In this document: positions 25,329 through 32,878 of the stretch, piece by piece
Numbering within the stretch: position 1 is the stretch's first letter
Layout of the letters: every line of letters begins with the position of its first letter
From: an uncultured Bacteroidales bacterium
GTDB lineage: Bacteria > Bacteroidota > Bacteroidia > Bacteroidales > UBA932
Direction of reading: 5' to 3'
Assembly: GCA_944323345.1 (NCBI GenBank)
Contig: CALUSC010000001.1
Span: 186,001-250,000, forward strand
DNA length: 64,000 nt
Made by a program: the position numbers and the translations under genes
Notes under the pieces: generated by a model
The model's database searches: none
Seen by the model: the letters and a program-made list of their open reading frames with translations, nothing else
Told to the model about the DNA's origin: nothing

Positions 25329-26582
25329 TTATTCTGCTTTACGGAAAGCAACACAGCCGTTATGTCCTCCGAAACCGAGCGAATCCGAAATGGCGATGGT
25401 CAGATCGACTTTCTCCGGCTGGTTAGGAGTGTAGTTCAGGTCGCACTCAGGGTCAGGAGTGTCGAGGTTGATGGTAGGCGGAACGATACCGTTCTTCAGT
25501 GCCAGTATGCTGGCAATGGATTCTACCGCACCTGCTGCACCGAGCATGTGCCCTGTCATGGATTTGGTAGAACTGATATGTGCCTTGCGGGCATTTTCCT
25601 CACCCATGGCGAGTTTGAATGCGGCTGTCTCCGATGCATCGTTCAGGTGAGTGCCTGTACCGTGTGCATTGATGTACAGAGTGTCTTTCTCTCCGTCATA
25701 TCCTGCTTCAGAGAGCGCCATTTCTATGGCCTTTGCCTGTGTCACTCCGTCAGGTCTCGGAGCTGTCACGTGATGGGCGTCGTTAGTGTTCCCGTATCCC
25801 ACTACTTCGGCGAATATCTGTGCGCCTCTGGCTTTTGCATGTTCGTATTCCTCAAGCACGAGCATGCCTGCACCTTCCGCCATTACGAAACCGCCGCGGT
25901 TGAGGTTGAACGGAAGAGATGCATATTTAGGGTCTTCAGCTTTCGAGAGGGCTTTGGCATTGGCGAAGCCTGCTATTCCGAGAGGAATGGTGGCAGCTTC
26001 CGCCCCGCCTGCTATGATGGCATCTGCATAACCGTGCTTGATGGCGCGGTAAGCCTCGCCTATGGCATGAGTCGAAGTGGCGCATGCAGTCACGATGTCG
26101 AGGCTCGGTCCGCATGCATTGTTCCGGATAGCTACGTTTCCGGCGGCAATGTTGGAAATCATCGTAGGAATGAAGAGAGGGGAGATCCATTTGGCTCCGT
26201 CCTTTATCATCTTTTCCGTCTCCCTGTACTGAGTGGTGAAGCCTCCGATTCCGGAACCTACATAGACACCGAGTCTGAACGGATCGATGTTTCCTCCTTC
26301 CTTGGAATTGAGCCCGGCCTGTTTCATGGCTTCATTTGCCGCAGCCACTGCATAAACGGTGAATTTGTCCTGTTTCCTGGCGAATGCAGGTTCGATATCG
26401 TGCTCTGCAGGATTGAAATCCTTTACTTCACCCGCAATCTTTACCGGAAGGTCTTCTGTAGGGAATGCCTTGATGAAGTCTATACCGCATACGCCGTCCA
26501 GAAGGTTCTTCCAGAAGTCGGCAACGTTGTTTCCGACAGGGGAGATGACTCCCATACCTGTCACTACTACTCTTTTATTCAT
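25329..26582 (-). CDS. fabF: 3-oxoacyl-ACP synthase II
   Basis: The 417-residue condensing enzyme elongates acyl-ACP with malonyl-ACP. Catalytic residues are in place: Cys167 (TACATSTHAIG), His307 (NAHGTGTHLND), Lys340 and His345 (STKSMTGHMLGAAG). Length and motif order are normal for KAS II. The gene sits 44 bases downstream of fabK. Confidence 0.97.
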   Translation of the reverse strand: MNKRVVVTGMGVISPVGNNVADFWKNLLDGVCGIDFIKAFPTEDLPVKIAGEVKDFNPAEHDIEPAFARKQDKFTVYAVAAANEAMKQAGLNSKEGGNIDPFRLGVYVGSGIGGFTTQYRETEKMIKDGAKWISPLFIPTMISNIAAGNVAIRNNACGPSLDIVTACATSTHAIGEAYRAIKHGYADAIIAGGAEAATIPLGIAGFANAKALSKAEDPKYASLPFNLNRGGFVMAEGAGMLVLEEYEHAKARGAQIFAEVVGYGNTNDAHHVTAPRPDGVTQAKAIEMALSEAGYDGEKDTLYINAHGTGTHLNDASETAAFKLAMGEENARKAHISSTKSMTGHMLGAAGAVESIASILALKNGIVPPTINLDTPDPECDLNYTPNQPEKVDLTIAISDSLGFGGHNGCVAFRKAE

Positions 26583-26626
26583 CTTTTTTCAGTTTTGTCA
26601 GTTAATAAAACGTTAAAGTTACGAAA

Positions 26627-27571
26627 TTATGCAAGAAGATCGGAAGCGTGTGCCAGGATTTCCTCAGCTCCGCCTATTATGTCTTCGACAATGGCCTTTG
26701 CAGGCTCGATCTTCTTCACCATGCCCGCACATTCTCCGGCCATGAAGCTACCGTTGGCATCTCCTTCTTTTACGGCCTTGCGGAGTGCTCCTGTCCCGTA
26801 TGCCAGTATTTCGTCAGGCTGGACGGAAGGATCTGCCTCCATTTTCGCGAAAGTCTTGGAGAATACGGTCTTGAGAGATCTGACAGGATGACCGAGTGTC
26901 TTGCCTGTCACGATGGTGGAAATATCCGTAGCTTTCAGGATCTGGTCCTTGTAGTACTGGCTTACGGTACATTCTTCGGCAGCGATGAACCTGGTGCCTA
27001 CCTGTACGGCCTGAGCGCCGAAAATGAATGCCGCCGCAGCTCCGCGGCCGTCGCAGATACCTCCTGCGGCCACTACCGGGATGTCTACTGCATCGACTAC
27101 CTGCGGAACCAGGGCCATGGTGTGGACTTCTCCTACATGTCCGCCGGATTCGGCGCCTTCGGCTATCACTGCAGCGGCTCCCAGAGCCTGCATCTTGAGC
27201 GCGAGCGCTACGGAAGCCACTACAGGTATCACCTGTATTCCTGCGGCTTTCCACATGTCCATGTACTGTGCAGGAGATCCTGCACCGGTGGTAAGAATCT
27301 TAACGCCTTCTTCGACAACCATATTTGCGATTTCAGCTGCGTTCGGTGCCTGAAGCATGATGTTTACGCCGAAAGGCTTGTCAGTCATCTGCCTGCATTT
27401 TCTGATTTCAGCCCTTACCGCCTCAGTTCCGGCATTGATCGAGGAAATCAGTCCGAGTCCGCCTGCATTTGATACCGCGGCTGCGAGAGATGCGTCTGCT
27501 ATCCAGGCCATACCGCCCTGAATGATCGGGTAGCGGATGCCCAGCATTTCGCATATTTTACTTTTTATCAT
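26627..27571 (-). CDS. fabK: FMN-dependent enoyl-ACP reductase II
   Basis: The 314-residue protein belongs to the nitronate monooxygenase/FabK group: YPIIQGGMAWIADA at the N terminus, AEGAESGGHVGEV in the middle and IPVVAAGGICDGRG for FMN binding. In the middle of fabH and fabF it is best read as the reductase that completes the elongation cycle, in place of FabI. FabK enzymes are known to be insensitive to triclosan. The ATG is at 27571; the codon before it is a TTG. Confidence 0.88.
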   Translation of the reverse strand: MIKSKICEMLGIRYPIIQGGMAWIADASLAAAVSNAGGLGLISSINAGTEAVRAEIRKCRQMTDKPFGVNIMLQAPNAAEIANMVVEEGVKILTTGAGSPAQYMDMWKAAGIQVIPVVASVALALKMQALGAAAVIAEGAESGGHVGEVHTMALVPQVVDAVDIPVVAAGGICDGRGAAAAFIFGAQAVQVGTRFIAAEECTVSQYYKDQILKATDISTIVTGKTLGHPVRSLKTVFSKTFAKMEADPSVQPDEILAYGTGALRKAVKEGDANGSFMAGECAGMVKKIEPAKAIVEDIIGGAEEILAHASDLLA

Positions 27572-27607
27572 CAAGTATGGTTTTTAGTACGTTTTCATTT
27601 TCCGGAA

Positions 27608-28555
27608 TTACCATTCCATAATGGCGGCGCCTGAAATGAATCCTGCACCGAATGCGCTGAGTGCTATGATGTCACCTTTTTTGATGACTCCGTTCCTGTT
27701 GCATTCGTCGAGCAGGATAGGGCAGCTTGCCGATGATGAGTTTCCGTGGCTTTCGACATTGTGAGGGAATTTTTCCTCTGGCTGCTCAAGCTGGTCCTTG
27801 ATGGAATTGATGATCCTGATGTTTGCCTGATGCAGCAGGTACTTGTCCACATTGTCAGGCGTCATGTTGAGTTCGTTGAGCAGATATTTGATGTCTCCGC
27901 TGGATGCCTTGACGGCAAATTTGAACACATCCTGTCCCTTCATCTGGAGAGGTATGTTCACTTCTTCCTTGGTCACGTAAGGAGTCGGTTCCAGTGTGCG
28001 GATCTGATAGAGCTTGTCGGTGGCGCTTGCAGCTGACAGTTTCGTACCTTTAATATTGTTTCCTTCCGTCAGGACTGCCGCTCCGGCACCGTCTCCGAAG
28101 AGAACGCATACGTTCCTGTCTTTCCAGCTTGTCATTCTCGTCGGCTCTTCCGCGCACACGATAAGGACATTCTTCACCTTTCCGGCTTTGCTGTATGATT
28201 CCGCAAGATCGAGGGCATATATGAATCCGGCGCATGCGCAGTTGATGTCTATGCACGGGCAGGATGCTCCGATTCCGCCCTGTATGATACAGCTGAGCGA
28301 AGGAGTCACATATTCGTTTACGACATTCGAGCAGATGATGAAATCAAGGTCTTCCGCCTTCATCCCGGCATTGTCGAGAGCTTTCCTGGCGGCTTCGATG
28401 GCCATGTCTTCGAGCTTTTCGTCGGAAATGACGTGGCGGTGCTTGATGCCGGTTCTCGGATAGATCCATGAATCACTCGTGTCGAGGAATTCTGAAAGCA
28501 TGTCGTTAGTTACGATCTTTTTCGGAATTACACTTCCTGTTCCAACTATTTTCAT
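27608..28555 (-). CDS. fabH: 3-oxoacyl-ACP synthase III
   Basis: The 315-residue enzyme starts fatty acid chains by joining acetyl-CoA (or a branched acyl-CoA) to malonyl-ACP. The catalytic triad is visible: Cys108 (CACAGFIYALD), His242 (LLHQANIRI) and Asn272 (HGNSSSAS). It is the first gene of the operon. No acpP, fabD or fabG is nearby, so those steps must be coded elsewhere. Confidence 0.96.
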   Translation of the reverse strand: MKIVGTGSVIPKKIVTNDMLSEFLDTSDSWIYPRTGIKHRHVISDEKLEDMAIEAARKALDNAGMKAEDLDFIICSNVVNEYVTPSLSCIIQGGIGASCPCIDINCACAGFIYALDLAESYSKAGKVKNVLIVCAEEPTRMTSWKDRNVCVLFGDGAGAAVLTEGNNIKGTKLSAASATDKLYQIRTLEPTPYVTKEEVNIPLQMKGQDVFKFAVKASSGDIKYLLNELNMTPDNVDKYLLHQANIRIINSIKDQLEQPEEKFPHNVESHGNSSSASCPILLDECNRNGVIKKGDIIALSAFGAGFISGAAIMEW

Positions 28556-28589
28556 AATAAAAATCTAACAAAAATTCCATAAATCGGCA

Positions 28590-28597
28590 CAAAAATA
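28590..28597 (-). promoter_or_regulatory. -7 box for the fabH-fabK-fabF-fabZ operon
   Basis: The minus strand reads TATTTTTG, matching TAnnTTTG, 35 bases before the fabH ATG. It lies close to the phased repeats that precede the divergent LytTR gene. Confidence 0.65.
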
Positions 28598-28623
28598 ATC
28601 GGTATTTTCGGAAGTGTGAAATA

Positions 28624-28691
28624 ATTGTGGCAATTAGTCTGAAATTGTGGCTTACACTTCCCAAAAGTGGCGAAATTTGACTATTTGTGGC
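28624..28691 (+). repeat. four direct repeats of (T/A)GTGGC phased by exactly 20 bp, putative LytTR operator
   Basis: GTGGC occurs at 28627, 28647, 28667 and 28687, always 20 bases apart. The first two copies are ATTGTGGC, the third AAGTGGCGAAATT and the fourth TTTGTGGCGAAATT. LytTR regulators bind direct repeats spaced by about two helical turns, and the gene just downstream encodes one, so autoregulation is a natural guess. The array lies between fabH and the regulator. Confidence 0.7.
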
Positions 28692-28699
28692 GAAATTCT

Positions 28700-28707
28700 T
28701 ATATTTG
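28700..28707 (+). promoter_or_regulatory. -7 box for the LytTR regulator gene
   Basis: TATATTTG matches TAnnTTTG and stands 8 bases after the last GTGGC repeat and 20 bases before the ATG. Confidence 0.65.
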
Positions 28708-28727
28708 CAGAATAAAACAGAGAGCTG

Positions 28728-29612
28728 ATGAATAGGAAACTCCCAGGATATCTTCTTGATAAGAACCGACTTGTCGGTACTGTGACCTTTTCTGTGCTTT
28801 TTGCCCTGATATTCCTGAATATCTATATTCCGTTTTCCGATACGGCATGGTTCGGCCTGGGAAATTCGCAGACTTTCCTTTTTACCGCCGGTTTCGCCTT
28901 CATGTCCATACTGATTCTGGCCGGAAGCAGGACACTGATGTACAAGGCAGGCAAGTTCTGCGAGTTCACATATCTCGGATATGTCCTCTGGTGTATCATG
29001 GAGGTGGTGCTGATATGCGCTTTCTATACGTTCGTGACGATAGATGTGATTCATCCCGAGGGGCAGTCATGGTCTTCGGTTTTCGGGAAATCCCTGCTTT
29101 ACGGCTCCATTGCCCTTATCATACCATATATTATTACCGGTATGTATTTTACCATTATGGACAAGAACCGCACTATCAGCCTCATGAACTGTACAAACGT
29201 CATTTCCGACGATGCAGCCCCTGCAAGAGACTCGGATAAGGTGACGCTTTTCGACAGCAGCGGAGCTCTCAGATTGTCCGTAAGTACGGACAATCTTTAT
29301 TATGTCGAGTCCGATGACAATTATATCAAGGTATGGTATCTGGATGCGCGCGGCGAGCTGAAAACCTATATGGTAAGATGCCGTCTGAAAACGGTGGAGC
29401 AGAGTTTCAGGGGGACGTTTTTAGTCAGATGCCACAGGAAGTATATCGTGAATCTCGGCAGAGTGAAGGTCCTGCGGAAGGAGAAGGACATGTATTGGCT
29501 GGATCTGGACAATGATGCCATACCTCCGTTGCCTGTCTCCAGGACATACACTGAAGATGTCCTTTCTCGCTTTATGAAGGACAGTCCTGAAAAAGTCTCT
29601 GAAAGTCTGTAA
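28728..29612 (+). CDS. membrane-anchored LytTR-type DNA-binding regulator
   Basis: The 294-residue protein has four predicted membrane segments (roughly 18-36, 47-65, 83-105 and 120-143) and a C-terminal LytTR domain (about 190-285) with LYYVESDDNYIKVWYL, VRCRLKTVEQSF, FLVRCHRKYIVNL and the LPVSRTY end. There is no receiver domain, so it is not a standard response regulator; a signal may come through the membrane part. The gene follows four 20-bp phased repeats and diverges from fabH. Confidence 0.88.
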   Translation: MNRKLPGYLLDKNRLVGTVTFSVLFALIFLNIYIPFSDTAWFGLGNSQTFLFTAGFAFMSILILAGSRTLMYKAGKFCEFTYLGYVLWCIMEVVLICAFYTFVTIDVIHPEGQSWSSVFGKSLLYGSIALIIPYIITGMYFTIMDKNRTISLMNCTNVISDDAAPARDSDKVTLFDSSGALRLSVSTDNLYYVESDDNYIKVWYLDARGELKTYMVRCRLKTVEQSFRGTFLVRCHRKYIVNLGRVKVLRKEKDMYWLDLDNDAIPPLPVSRTYTEDVLSRFMKDSPEKVSESL

Positions 29613-29616
29613 TTTC

Positions 29617-30054
29617 CTACCTTTTGTGTCTTTTGGCGGCACGAAGTCTGGAGGCCGACTGGACCATGGCTTCGTCCAGGAAGATATTTCTTGCGGCGAG
29701 TATGTCGAGTATGGCGGCGATTACCGGGAATACGGCGGAAAACGAGAATACTATGTTCCCTTTCACCTCTTCCGGAGGAAAGAAGTAGTTTACTCCTATC
29801 CATATCTGGAAAGCAATCAGCACAATGGCCGAAATGACGCAGAGGCGCATCTGTATGAGTCTTGCCCTGAACAGTCCGAGACTTATGAGGTTCGCCAGGA
29901 ATGTCATGATGGTGAACAGCAGGTACGGGGTGTATTCCCTGTAAAGTATGGCGCTTTCGCCTTCACCGAAGACTGTCGCGAACTTGCTGAAAAACAGCGA
30001 TCCTATCAGTATTGTAGCTATCGCCAGATATAGTGTCTGTATTCTCTGCCACAT
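29617..30054 (-). CDS. DUF4293 family membrane protein
   Basis: The 145-residue protein has four hydrophobic segments and matches the Bacteroidota DUF4293 family, starting MWQRIQTLYLAIA and ending with a basic tail after LDILAARNIFLDEAMVQS. Its function is unknown. It lies tail to tail with the LytTR gene, with only 4 bases between the stops and no clear terminator. Confidence 0.83.
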   Translation of the reverse strand: MWQRIQTLYLAIATILIGSLFFSKFATVFGEGESAILYREYTPYLLFTIMTFLANLISLGLFRARLIQMRLCVISAIVLIAFQIWIGVNYFFPPEEVKGNIVFSFSAVFPVIAAILDILAARNIFLDEAMVQSASRLRAAKRHKR

Positions 30055-30089
30055 GGTTTTTCTTTTATCCGGTTAAAATTTCGTCAGTG

Positions 30090-30097
30090 CAAAAATA
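30090..30097 (-). promoter_or_regulatory. -7 box for the DUF4293 gene
   Basis: The minus strand reads TATTTTTG, matching TAnnTTTG, 36 bases before the ATG. Confidence 0.6.
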
Positions 30098-30118
30098 GGA
30101 AAAATCATCTTAAAAAAC

Positions 30119-30126
30119 TATATTTG
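30119..30126 (+). promoter_or_regulatory. -7 box for the nucleoside phosphorylase gene
   Basis: TATATTTG matches TAnnTTTG. It covers an in-frame TTG at 30124, so that codon cannot be the start; the true start should be the ATG at 30154. Confidence 0.65.
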
Positions 30127-30153
30127 AAAATTGCATATATAATATTCGATGCC

Positions 30154-31020
30154 ATGATAGCAGAATCGGAACTGATAATAAATGACGATGGGTCAGTATT
30201 CCATCTTCATCTGAAGCCGGAGGAACTTGCCGACAACATAATTCTGGTCGGAGATCCCGGACGAGTGGATATTATTTCAGAATATCTGACGGACAAGGAG
30301 TTCAGACATCAGTCCAGAGAGTTCGTATCCGTGACTGGAAAATACAGGGGAAAGAGGATAACGGCCCTTTCTACAGGCATCGGTACGGACAATATCGATA
30401 TCGTGATGAACGAACTCGATGCTCTTGCGAATATAGATTTTTCCACAAGGGAAATCTGCCCCGTGAAAAAATCACTTAATATCCTGAGGATTGGAACGTC
30501 AGGAGCAGTACAGCCGGATATTCCTCTCGGCTCTTTCGTCTTTTCGCATATTTCCGTAGGCTGCGACGGACTGTTGAACTGGTATGCAGACAGGGACGCG
30601 ATAGCGCTGCCGGATATCGAAGAGGCTTTCAAGGCCCACACTCACTGGAACAGACATCTTCCTGATCCTTATTTCGTCAGTGCCGGGCAGGAGATGATAT
30701 CCAGATTCAGGGACTGTACGATAAAGGGTATGACGATTGCGGCCTCAGGTTTTTACGGGCCCCAGGGAAGAGTGCTGCGCATGCCTTTGGCCATGCCTGA
30801 CATGCTGGATACATTCGGCTCGTTCAGGTTCGGGGAATGGAGGATAACAAATTTCGAGATGGAAGGATCCGCCATTGCCGGCATAGCGGCCCATCTGGGA
30901 CACAATGCCGGCACGGTATGCTGCATAATAGCGAACAGATTTCTCAAATCCAGCAATCCTGATTACAAGCCTCAGGTAAGGAAACTCATAGAACTTTCCC
31001 TCGACAGGATGACGGACTAG
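30154..31020 (+). CDS. nucleoside phosphorylase (uridine/purine phosphorylase family)
   Basis: The 288-residue protein belongs to the PNP/UDP family of phosphorolytic nucleoside cleavage enzymes. It has ILVGDPGRVDIIS (phosphate site), STGIGTDNIDIVMNEL, RIGTSGAVQPDIPLG and NFEMEGSAIAGIA (ribose site, Glu-Met-Glu). It splits a nucleoside with phosphate to base and ribose-1-phosphate in the cytoplasm; whether purine or uridine is preferred cannot be told. The stop overlaps the convergent esterase stop in the tetranucleotide CTAG. Confidence 0.88.
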   Translation: MIAESELIINDDGSVFHLHLKPEELADNIILVGDPGRVDIISEYLTDKEFRHQSREFVSVTGKYRGKRITALSTGIGTDNIDIVMNELDALANIDFSTREICPVKKSLNILRIGTSGAVQPDIPLGSFVFSHISVGCDGLLNWYADRDAIALPDIEEAFKAHTHWNRHLPDPYFVSAGQEMISRFRDCTIKGMTIAASGFYGPQGRVLRMPLAMPDMLDTFGSFRFGEWRITNFEMEGSAIAGIAAHLGHNAGTVCCIIANRFLKSSNPDYKPQVRKLIELSLDRMTD

Positions 31021-31979
31021 TTGTTCCCTCCGTACAGTTCCTTGCGGGAGTTGCTTCCGACTGGCATGATGGCCGGATCGTCGATAATCATGTCCACGAT
31101 GAATTTCTCGCCTCTGATTACATTGTCGTGGAGAAACTTGAACTGGTATTCCATACTGTCGTCCATGATGTTGGCGATTTCATGCCCGCAGTCTGTGTAG
31201 CGCAGTATGTTGTAGTTGTATCCGAACTTGCTGAATCTCGCGGCTATCTTGTCCGAACCGAAAAAGCCCAGATTGAAGAATTTTATCTGGCCGTAATTTA
31301 CAAGCCTGTCTTCCATGCCGTGCAGCAGCAGTGTGGGGGCAGGCGTTTCGGCATATCTGAGTTTGCCTTTCCTCGAAAGTATCCCTCCGGCAAAAGACAT
31401 CACTCCGGCATATCTGAATCCTTCGGGAAGGACTGATGCATATTCCGTGTCGTTGCACAATTCGTAATCGGCCTGCAGCACGGTTATGGCTCCGGCTGAT
31501 GATCCGCTTATGACTATGTTCGACGGGTCGATGCCGAGTTCATCGGAGTTGTCGATCAGGAAACGGGTGGCACTGAACAGGTCTTCTACCGCCATGTGGA
31601 TGGCCTTGTCCAGGATGTTCACCTGTACTATGCCTACTTTGGTGGCTCCTTTGAGTCCCAGTCTGTAATCTATCGACACTATTCTGTATCCTTCATCGGT
31701 CATGTGCCTGAACCACGGGGTGTAGTACACTTCGTTCCTGCTGCCGGTGATGAATCCGCCTCCGAATACGAAAATGATCGTAGGCTTTTCCTTGCCGTCT
31801 ACGGTCACTTCACTGCCTTCAGCAGGTTCATAGATATCCATAAACAGTTCGCACGTGTCTCTTTGGGCGAACATGAATGTCTCGTCAGGCAATATTTCCG
31901 GTTCTTTTACCGGTGCGGCTGCGGCTGATACCGCCAATACGGCAGACAATAAAACTGCCGTCAGGATTTTTTCTGTCAT
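31017..31979 (-). CDS. secreted alpha/beta-hydrolase (esterase/lipase type)
   Basis: The 320-residue protein has a clear Sec signal peptide (about 1-21, ending SAAAA). The mature enzyme has the FVFGGGFITGSRN oxyanion loop of the carboxylesterase/HSL type, a GSSAGAIT nucleophile elbow and a C-terminal DCGHEIAN segment with the catalytic His. Substrates might be acetylated carbohydrates or lipids; nothing in the context decides. It follows the HAD phosphatase gene after 22 bases, so they may be cotranscribed. Confidence 0.85.
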   Translation of the reverse strand: MTEKILTAVLLSAVLAVSAAAAPVKEPEILPDETFMFAQRDTCELFMDIYEPAEGSEVTVDGKEKPTIIFVFGGGFITGSRNEVYYTPWFRHMTDEGYRIVSIDYRLGLKGATKVGIVQVNILDKAIHMAVEDLFSATRFLIDNSDELGIDPSNIVISGSSAGAITVLQADYELCNDTEYASVLPEGFRYAGVMSFAGGILSRKGKLRYAETPAPTLLLHGMEDRLVNYGQIKFFNLGFFGSDKIAARFSKFGYNYNILRYTDCGHEIANIMDDSMEYQFKFLHDNVIRGEKFIVDMIIDDPAIMPVGSNSRKELYGGNN

Positions 31980-32001
31980 TATCGTTGCGTTAATTTGTGT
32001 T

Positions 32002-32682
32002 TCAAATTGTTGTTTTGTCCAATATTATATCTCCGAGTTCTTCGGGACTCCCGCACAATGCATGCGGATTCCAGGCCTGAAGTTCTTCTCTGGTCCTGAA
32101 TCCCCACAGTACTCCTGCCGTCAGGACTCCGGCATTCCTCCCGGTCTCCATGTCCACATCAGAATCTCCCGCGTACAATACTTCGTCGGGTGAGATGTTT
32201 CCGCAGGCGTCTTCTATTTCCCTCACTATTCCCGGATCAGGTTTTATGGGCATTCCGTCCCGTTGCCCCAGTATCTTCACGAATTTTCTTTCTCCGAAAA
32301 ACCGCTTTACCAGGGCTTCGGTTCCTTCCTGATATTTGTTTGAGGCCACGGCCAGGGCGACTCCCGCCTTTTCCACTCTTTCGAGCATTTCGGGGATTCC
32401 GGGGTATGGCCTGGTGTAATCCGTCTTGTGCATGTTGTAGTATGGTATGAAGAAGCCTTTCATTTTCATGACCATTTCTTCGGTCCTCATGGCTTCAGGA
32501 AGAGCACTTCTGAACAGATTATATATGCCCTTGCCTACCAGCATGTTGTATTCGGACATTTCTCTGGGAGGGCATCCGCATGATTCCAGGGCGAAGTTAC
32601 AGGCATGCCCCAGGTCCGCTATCGTATCCAGCAGTGTGCCGTCCAAATCGAAAATTGCAAGTCTTATTTTTGTTTGTGCCAT
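32002..32682 (-). CDS. HAD-superfamily phosphatase, phosphoglycolate phosphatase-like
   Basis: The 226-residue protein has HAD motifs LAIFDLDGTLLDT (I), VASNKYQ (II), IKPDPGIV (III) and YAGDSDVDMETGRNAG (IV), with the capped layout of Gph. It probably removes phosphate from phosphoglycolate or a similar small molecule. ATG codons at 32682 and 32694 are both possible; the frame also runs upstream to 32784 but this part has a promoter and a divergent small ORF in it. Confidence 0.87.
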   Translation of the reverse strand: MAQTKIRLAIFDLDGTLLDTIADLGHACNFALESCGCPPREMSEYNMLVGKGIYNLFRSALPEAMRTEEMVMKMKGFFIPYYNMHKTDYTRPYPGIPEMLERVEKAGVALAVASNKYQEGTEALVKRFFGERKFVKILGQRDGMPIKPDPGIVREIEDACGNISPDEVLYAGDSDVDMETGRNAGVLTAGVLWGFRTREELQAWNPHALCGSPEELGDIILDKTTI

Positions 32683-32702
32683 ACTTTGGTACATCTTAAC
32701 GG

Positions 32703-32710
32703 TAATTTTG
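32703..32710 (+). promoter_or_regulatory. -7 box for the small ORF at 32753
   Basis: TAATTTTG matches TAnnTTTG and is 42 bases before the ATG at 32753. It gives some support to the small ORF being transcribed. Confidence 0.5.
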
Positions 32711-32752
32711 CATCGTAAACAATAAAGAAACCATACTAAAAAACAGAATGCC

Positions 32753-32878
32753 ATGAAAAATACGGAATTTTCACTCGAATCCATCTGTTCTTACATTTCT
32801 TCCGAACAGTCTTTCACCAATCTTATGGACCTGGTAAAAGAACTCGACCTGGAAGTCACAGGCGTCAGTCTTTCATAG
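32753..32878 (+). CDS. 41-residue small protein (hypothetical)
   Basis: An ATG at 32753 opens a 41-codon frame ending in TAG at 32876-32878. The predicted peptide is acidic with an amphipathic middle (MDLVKELDLEV) and no membrane segment. A -7 box lies 42 bases before it and no other gene fills the gap between the divergent HAD gene and the convergent clp gene. Its 3' end overlaps the clp gene end by 14 bases. I know of no family for it; it may also be noise. Confidence 0.4.
   Translation: MKNTEFSLESICSYISSEQSFTNLMDLVKELDLEVTGVSLS

Noticed and set aside
25362..26891. 509-codon open frame on the plus strand opposite fabF and the end of fabK
   Set aside because: It is antisense to two genes with complete catalytic motifs, has skewed Cys/His/Arg/Ser content and no family resemblance.
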